A stretch of DNA of 64,000 nucleotides from contig NZ_JAFCJK010000011.1 in NCBI RefSeq assembly GCF_018131005.1, forward strand, positions 180,857-244,856, given 5' to 3'. The stretch is from Bradyrhizobium lablabi. GTDB lineage: Bacteria; Pseudomonadota; Alphaproteobacteria; Rhizobiales; Xanthobacteraceae. The translations under genes were made by a program, and so were the position numbers. Shown in pieces: positions 59,936-64,000 of this stretch. The first letter of the stretch is position 1; every line of letters begins with the position of its first letter. Under the pieces are notes generated by a model. That model ran no database searches. It saw only the letters and a list, made by a program, of their open reading frames with translations, and was not told the origin of the DNA.

Positions 59936-61582
59936 TCACGCATATTCTTCCAGCTTCGCCGACGCCGGCGCGGCCTTGCCGCGGATCATGTCGGAGGCCT
60001 TGTCGGCGATCATCAGCGTGGACGCGTTGAGATTCGCCGAAATCATCCGCGGCATGATCGAGGCGTCGATCACGCGAAGTCCTTGCATCCCGCGCACGCG
60101 AAGCTGATCGTCGACCACGGCCCACGGCGCGTCGGCCGGCCCCATCCGGCAGGTGCAACCAGGATGGAACGTCGTCGTCCCGCGCTGGGTCGCGGCGGCG
60201 AGGAATTCGTCATCGCTTTGCACGTTCGGCCCCGGAAAATCCTCGTAGGCGTAATACGGCTTGAGCGGCTCGGAGCCGAGCAGACGTCGAGCGAGCTTCA
60301 TGCCGGCGACGACGACGCGACGGTCGATCTCTTCGGCGAGATAGTTGGTCTGGATGATCGGCGGCGCAAACGGATCGGCCGAGCGGATGCGGACATAGCC
60401 GCGGCTCTCCGGACGCTGCTGCCATGAGGCGACAGTCATGCCGGGCTCGTCCTCGAGCTGGCCCTGCACACCCTCCTTGTAGCTCGCCGGCGTGAAGGTG
60501 AGCTGCAGATCCGAGCTCTCGGTGGTCTCGCCGGAGTGCCAGAAGCAGTAAACCATGGTCGGCGACAGCGACAACAGGCCGCGCCGTGTCGTCGCCCATT
60601 TCAACGCCTCGATCCAGAGGCTGAGGCCGCGACGAAGCTCGTTGATGGTCCTGATATCCTTCACCCGCGCCACCGAGCGCGGTGCGTAGTGATCCTGCAG
60701 ACCCTCGCCGACGCCCGGCAGCGCGTGACGCACCTCGATGCCGTGCGACTTCAAGAGGTCGGGCGAACCGACGCCCGAGAGTTGCAGCACCTGCGGCGAG
60801 TTGTAGGCGCCGCCGGACAGGATGACCTCCTTGTTGGCGCGCACTTCGACCGGCTCACCGCCCTTTCCTCCCCTGAGGTAGCGAACGCCGACCGCGCACT
60901 TGCCCTCGAAGATGATGTTGGTGACATGCGCATGCGTACGCACATTGACATTCGGTCGCTTGCGTGCCGGATGCAGGAACGCAGTCGCCGCGCTGACACG
61001 CAGTCCATTCTGGATGGTGCGCTGGCAATAGGAGACGCCTTCCTGGATCTTGCCGTTGTAGTCAGGGTTGCGTGGAATGCCCAGGCTGACGGCGCCCTCC
61101 ATGAAGGCTTCGCAGAGCGGATCCTGCCAGTCCATCGTGGTCACGGTGAGATTGCCGTCGCGGCCGCGATATGTGTCGTCGCCCTCACCGATCCGCCGCT
61201 CCATCCGCCGGAAATAGGGCAGCACGTCGGGATAGCCCCAGCCGCGATTGCCAAGCTGCGCCCAGGTGTCGAAATCCTGGCGCTGGCCGCGATTGTAGAT
61301 GTGGCCGTTGATCGACGACGAGCCGCCGAGCGTCTTGCCGCGCGGCGCATAGATGCTGCGCCCGCCGGTCCATGGGCCCACCTCCTGCTGATAGGCCCAG
61401 TTCACGCTCTTCATGTGAAAGGTCTTGATGAAGCCGGCGGGCAGATGGATGTAGGGATGCCAGTCGCTCGGCCCCGCCTCCAGCACGCAGACCGTGGTCG
61501 CGGCGTCTTCGCTCAGGCGATTGGCGAGCACGCTTCCTGCGGAGCCCGCGCCGATAATCAGATAATCGAATCTATCCATCAT
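59936..61582 (-). CDS. GMC family oxidoreductase (choline dehydrogenase-like)
   Basis: 548 aa FAD flavoprotein. DYLIIGAGSAGSVLANRL (FAD dinucleotide site) near the N-terminus, the GMC signature 1 region KTLGGSSSINGHIYNRG, and signature 2 EVILSGGAYNSPQVLQLSGVG, then a C-terminal substrate domain with FHPGCTCRMGP (catalytic His), VDDQLRVRGMQGLRVIDASIMPRMISANLNA. Length and motifs suit choline dehydrogenase/alcohol oxidase relatives; the alcohol substrate is unknown. Two ATG start codons lie together at 61582 and 61579. The GNAT gene follows upstream by 21 bases on the same strand. Confidence 0.9.
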   Translation of the reverse strand: MMDRFDYLIIGAGSAGSVLANRLSEDAATTVCVLEAGPSDWHPYIHLPAGFIKTFHMKSVNWAYQQEVGPWTGGRSIYAPRGKTLGGSSSINGHIYNRGQRQDFDTWAQLGNRGWGYPDVLPYFRRMERRIGEGDDTYRGRDGNLTVTTMDWQDPLCEAFMEGAVSLGIPRNPDYNGKIQEGVSYCQRTIQNGLRVSAATAFLHPARKRPNVNVRTHAHVTNIIFEGKCAVGVRYLRGGKGGEPVEVRANKEVILSGGAYNSPQVLQLSGVGSPDLLKSHGIEVRHALPGVGEGLQDHYAPRSVARVKDIRTINELRRGLSLWIEALKWATTRRGLLSLSPTMVYCFWHSGETTESSDLQLTFTPASYKEGVQGQLEDEPGMTVASWQQRPESRGYVRIRSADPFAPPIIQTNYLAEEIDRRVVVAGMKLARRLLGSEPLKPYYAYEDFPGPNVQSDDEFLAAATQRGTTTFHPGCTCRMGPADAPWAVVDDQLRVRGMQGLRVIDASIMPRMISANLNASTLMIADKASDMIRGKAAPASAKLEEYA

Positions 61583-61603
61583 TGTCTTGCGCGGAGTTGA
61601 CCG

Positions 61604-62197
61604 TCACCGCGCCTTTTCGTTGAGTTGATAATTGAGGTGAGCCTTCACCGTCGGCCATTCGCCGGCGATGATGCTGTAAACCACGGTGTCACGCAACGTA
61701 CCGTTCGGCGCGATCTGGTGGTTGCGCAGGATACCGTCCTGCCTTGCACCCAGGCGCTCGATGCCGCGCCGGCTCTGCTGATTGAAAAAATGCGTGCGGA
61801 ACTCGACCGCGATGCAGTCGAGCGTCTCGAAGGCGTGGCCGAGCAGCAGCAGTTTGCACTGCGTGTTGACCGCGCTGCGCTGCACCCGCCTTGCGTACCA
61901 GGTCGAACCGATCTCGACGCGACGGTTCGGCGTATCGACATTCATGTACGTGGTCATGCCTGCAATCGTGCCCGATGCATCGAACACGGTGAACGGCAAC
62001 ATTGAGCCCGCCGCTTGCAGGCCGAGCCGACGGTCGATCTCCTTGCCCATGTTCTCCGGCTGCGGGATGAAAGTGTACCAGAGCTTCCAGAGCTCGCCGT
62101 CCTTCACGGCCTCGATCAGCCCGTCGCGATGATCGTGCGACAGCGGCTCGAGCCGCGCATGCGCGCCACGAAGGGTGACCGGTTCAAGCCAGGGCAT
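61604..62197 (-). CDS. GNAT-family N-acetyltransferase
   Basis: 197 aa of the RimJ/RimL type. WLEPVTLRGAHARLEPLSHDHRDGLIEAV opens, then PFTVFDASGTIAGMTTYMNVD, VEIGSTWYARRVQRSAVNTQCKLLLLGHAFETLDCIAVEF and the terminal-helix region FFNQQSRRGIERLGARQDGILRNH, as in the RimL-like GNAT family. The R-x-x-G-like acetyl-CoA turn is RSAVN here, less canonical. AGGA lies near the ATG at 62197. Acetylates an unknown amine or protein; lies directly upstream of the GMC gene. Confidence 0.84.
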   Translation of the reverse strand: MPWLEPVTLRGAHARLEPLSHDHRDGLIEAVKDGELWKLWYTFIPQPENMGKEIDRRLGLQAAGSMLPFTVFDASGTIAGMTTYMNVDTPNRRVEIGSTWYARRVQRSAVNTQCKLLLLGHAFETLDCIAVEFRTHFFNQQSRRGIERLGARQDGILRNHQIAPNGTLRDTVVYSIIAGEWPTVKAHLNYQLNEKAR

Positions 62198-62210
62198 TCC
62201 TACGTCCTTT

Positions 62211-62329
62211 CCGTCGCTGCGAGGAGCTCGCGACAAAATTGCAGGGCAATTTTGCGCTGAAGCGACGAAGCAACCCATTCGCTTCGTACCCGTGGCTGCA
62301 TGGATTGCTTCGCGTCGCTCGCAATGACA
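62211..62329. repeat. Palindromic repeat of the tgcgaggagctcgcg family
   Basis: Left arm tgcgaggagctcgcgacaaa, inner aattgc..ggcaatt hairpin, tgcgctgaagcgacgaag... and the facing right arm tggattgcttcgcgtcgctcgcaatgac. Closely related to 63456-63600. It lies just before the GNAT start and after the lactonase end. Confidence 0.75.
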
Positions 62330-62337
62330 TTCCTATA

Positions 62338-63264
62338 TCACTTGTTCAAAAAGTTCAGCGGCAGTCCCGGCCGCGGCCAGTCCATCGCGATCAACTCGCC
62401 CTTGCCTGACAGCGTGATATAGGCGGTCTTGAGCTCGGGGCCACCGAAGGCGATGTTGGTGGTGACGCGGTCGCCGGTCGGCACTTGCTCGACCACGGTG
62501 CCGTCCGGCGCGATCACCGAGATGCAGCCCGAGACCAGGGTCGCCACGCAGATGTTGCCATTCGCTTCCACCGCGAGCGAGTCGAACATCTGGTAGCCGC
62601 CAAGGCCGGCAATCGGCTTGCCGCGCTCGCCACGATAGATCACGTCGCGCGGCTTGATCGTGCCCGGCTCGGAAACTTCATAGGCCCACAGCCGAGCCGT
62701 CGGAGTTTCGGCGATATAGACGGTCTTCTCGTCCGGGGAGAGTCCGATGCCGTTTGCCGGCAACACGCCGTGCACCGCCTCGACGATCTCGGTCATCCCG
62801 GGCTTGACGTAGTAGAATGCGCCGACATCCATGTCGCGGGTGCGGCGCTTGCCGAGGTCGGAGAACCACAGGCCGCCATGCTTGTCGAACACGAGATCGT
62901 TCGGCCCGCGCAGCGCTTGCTCGTCGCATTTGCTGACGACGGTCTCGACCTTGCCGGACTGCAGGTCGACGCGCTGGATCGAACCGCCAAGATAGTCCTC
63001 CGGCTGCGGCCCCGGCATGATCATGGTCTTGGTCGGGATCCAGGAGAAGCCGCCATTGTTGCAGACATACATCTTGCCGTCGGGACCGAGCGCTGCCCCG
63101 TTCGGGCCGCCCGGCATCTTCGCAACGATTTCCTTGCGTCCGTCTGGATAAACGCGGGTCAGGCGCTGGCCGCGGATTTCCACCAGCACGATCGAGCCGT
63201 CAGGCATGACGACCGGCCCCTCGGGAAATTCCAGATCGGTAGCGAGAACACGGATATTGGCCAT
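62338..63264 (-). CDS. SMP-30/gluconolactonase-family beta-propeller protein
   Basis: 308 aa six-bladed propeller lactonase. LEFPEGPVVMPDGSIVLVEIRG (metal Glu in FPEGP), GGPNGAALGPDGKMYV, LRGPNDLVFDKHGGLWFSDLG (metal Asn in GPND), VLPANGIGLSPDEKTVYIAET (third metal site NGIGLS) and GYQMFDSLAVEANGNICVA (catalytic Asp in FDSLA-type site) are all visible. GGGAGGAT lies 5 bases before the ATG at 63264. Probably hydrolyses a sugar or other lactone; Ca/Zn dependent; cytoplasmic, no signal peptide. Confidence 0.9.
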   Translation of the reverse strand: MANIRVLATDLEFPEGPVVMPDGSIVLVEIRGQRLTRVYPDGRKEIVAKMPGGPNGAALGPDGKMYVCNNGGFSWIPTKTMIMPGPQPEDYLGGSIQRVDLQSGKVETVVSKCDEQALRGPNDLVFDKHGGLWFSDLGKRRTRDMDVGAFYYVKPGMTEIVEAVHGVLPANGIGLSPDEKTVYIAETPTARLWAYEVSEPGTIKPRDVIYRGERGKPIAGLGGYQMFDSLAVEANGNICVATLVSGCISVIAPDGTVVEQVPTGDRVTTNIAFGGPELKTAYITLSGKGELIAMDWPRPGLPLNFLNK

Positions 63265-63455
63265 GGCATCCTCCCGGCTCATTGGCTGCAGGCGGATCGC
63301 TGAGGCCCCGCACGCGCAACATGTTGTTTCGCCTGTTATGACAAAGTCGATCTGGCTTGCCAAGCAACCTCACAAAGACGATTGCGCAACGCTGCCCGGC
63401 GCCGGTGAGGGGCGGCTGACACCTTGTCGATGGTACAGGCGGCCCCATCCGCCGT
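63265..63455. other. Gap upstream of the lactonase gene
   Basis: No clear gene or consensus promoter seen between the lactonase start and the repeat cluster. Confidence 0.4.
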
Positions 63456-63600
63456 CATTGCGAGGAGCTCGCGACAAAATTGCAAAGCGATTTTGCGCTG
63501 AGGCGACGAATCAATCCATCTTTCCGCGAGCGTAGAGAGATGGATTGCTTCCGCCTTCGCCAAGGCTATGGCGGACAAGTCGCTCCGCTCGCAATTGTGC
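63456..63600. repeat. Palindromic repeat of the tgcgaggagctcgcg family, second copy
   Basis: gtcattgcgaggagctcgcg, then aattgcaaagcgatttt hairpin-like core, gacgaatcaatccatc, and the facing agatggattgcttccgcc with cgctccgctcgcaattg. Compares well with 62211-62329, with extra gcgtagag... loop. Confidence 0.75.
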
Positions 63601-63676
63601 AAGACATACATCCGCATTCTCGCGGCGCGTTGCGTCCGAGGTTTGCGTCACGTTCGACCCTCGTGAAGCAATGAGG

Positions 63677-63782
63677 GCGCAGGGAAAGCCGGGTGCCGAT
63701 TGCACCCATGGGCCCGGTGCAACAAAAAGCACCGGGGGTAGGACCACAGGTGTAACCGGAAACAACCCGGCTTTCCCTGCGC
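63677..63782. repeat. 106-base element with a perfect 18-bp inverted repeat
   Basis: GCGCAGGGAAAGCCGGGT (63677-63694) is the exact complement of 63765-63782. Inside, CCCGGTGC (63713-63720) pairs with GCACCGGG (63729-63736) around an 8-base A-rich loop. The whole can fold as one long branched structure. No coding potential noted; the sequence 63783-64000 continues without a gene that I can support. Confidence 0.75.
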
Positions 63783-64000
63783 GATGGTTTTACGGTGTCC
63801 TTCGTGCTCTTCTCGGTGAGACCAGCTTTGTTGTCACCGTCGTCAGTGAGAAGTTTGCTTCTCACGAACTTAACACCTGCATCGGGGCGTCAGAACCACA
63901 CGACTTCGCCGTCCGCCTTGGCACGTTCGCCTCGTGTGCCGCAGCGTCCACCGCATCTCAACCCAACACTCGTGACGATGGCGAAGCGCCCCTCAATCGG

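Overview
The window is a gene-dense, high-GC chromosomal segment of an alphaproteobacterium. The best fit is Bradyrhizobium or a close relative (family Nitrobacteraceae). This is inferred from several signs. There is an Irr-type iron control element at bacterioferritin. EcfG-type stress promoters (GGAAC-N16-cGTT) and a perfect CtrA box (TTAA-N7-TTAACC) are present. A Rhodobacter-type phospholipid N-methyltransferase is encoded. Several families of short palindromic intergenic repeats, typical in my experience of that group, are scattered through the window. I saw no tRNA, rRNA, prophage, integrase, transposase or CRISPR array, so the window reads as ordinary core/accessory chromosome.

Layout. 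0-5.3 kb: single-domain response regulator, extensin-like lipoprotein, a tiny membrane protein behind an EcfG-like promoter, GYD protein, FecR-domain protein and Nudix hydrolase. 5.4-11.1 kb: a lipid-flavoured block with phosphatidylserine decarboxylase and a membrane-anchored class III aminotransferase whose start codons overlap head to head, then an Mpo1-like membrane protein, a phosphatidylethanolamine N-methyltransferase and a GT4 glycosyltransferase. 11.2-22.5 kb: TAXI-type binding protein, L,D-transpeptidase, DUF4403 protein, orphan branched-chain-type binding protein, OhrR-like regulator with a divergent small exported protein, two PRC-barrel genes each behind an EcfG promoter, an OmpR/EnvZ-type two-component pair and a lytic transglycosylase.

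22.7-27.6 kb: a thiamine operon, TPP riboswitch-thiO-thiS-thiG-thiE-thiC, ended by a clear terminator and followed by a decayed thiC 3' fragment. 28-38.4 kb: amidohydrolase, uracil-DNA glycosylase family protein, a YeeE/YedE pair with ridA, GST, SDR, a small CtrA-box-linked Fis-type DNA-binding protein, a GNAT-like protein and an intracellular collagen-like protein. Four copies of an 80-120 bp palindromic repeat lie between 27.7 and 33.7 kb.

38.5-51 kb: small conserved proteins, an alpha/beta hydrolase, bfr and bfd with Irr-like sites, two tandem secreted paralogues, an MltB-type transglycosylase, a UPF0114 protein, ettA, a 2-hydroxyacid dehydrogenase and a second, larger L,D-transpeptidase with internal tandem repeats and an altered active-site motif. 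51-64 kb: two sulfurtransferases, a CoxE-like VWA protein and its probable partner MoxR ATPase separated by a divergent diguanylate cyclase and a GlsB protein, a Baeyer-Villiger-type monooxygenase, a GMC oxidoreductase, a GNAT acetyltransferase, an SMP-30 lactonase and a long repeat-rich tail.

Themes: envelope and peptidoglycan maintenance (two L,D-transpeptidases, two lytic transglycosylases, extensin-like M15-type protein), membrane lipid synthesis, general stress response, iron storage and thiamine synthesis. I did not find one unmistakable new multi-gene system. The strongest candidates for new biology are the overlapping psd/aminotransferase pair, the collagen-like protein, and the small-protein/regulator pairs with identifiable promoters.
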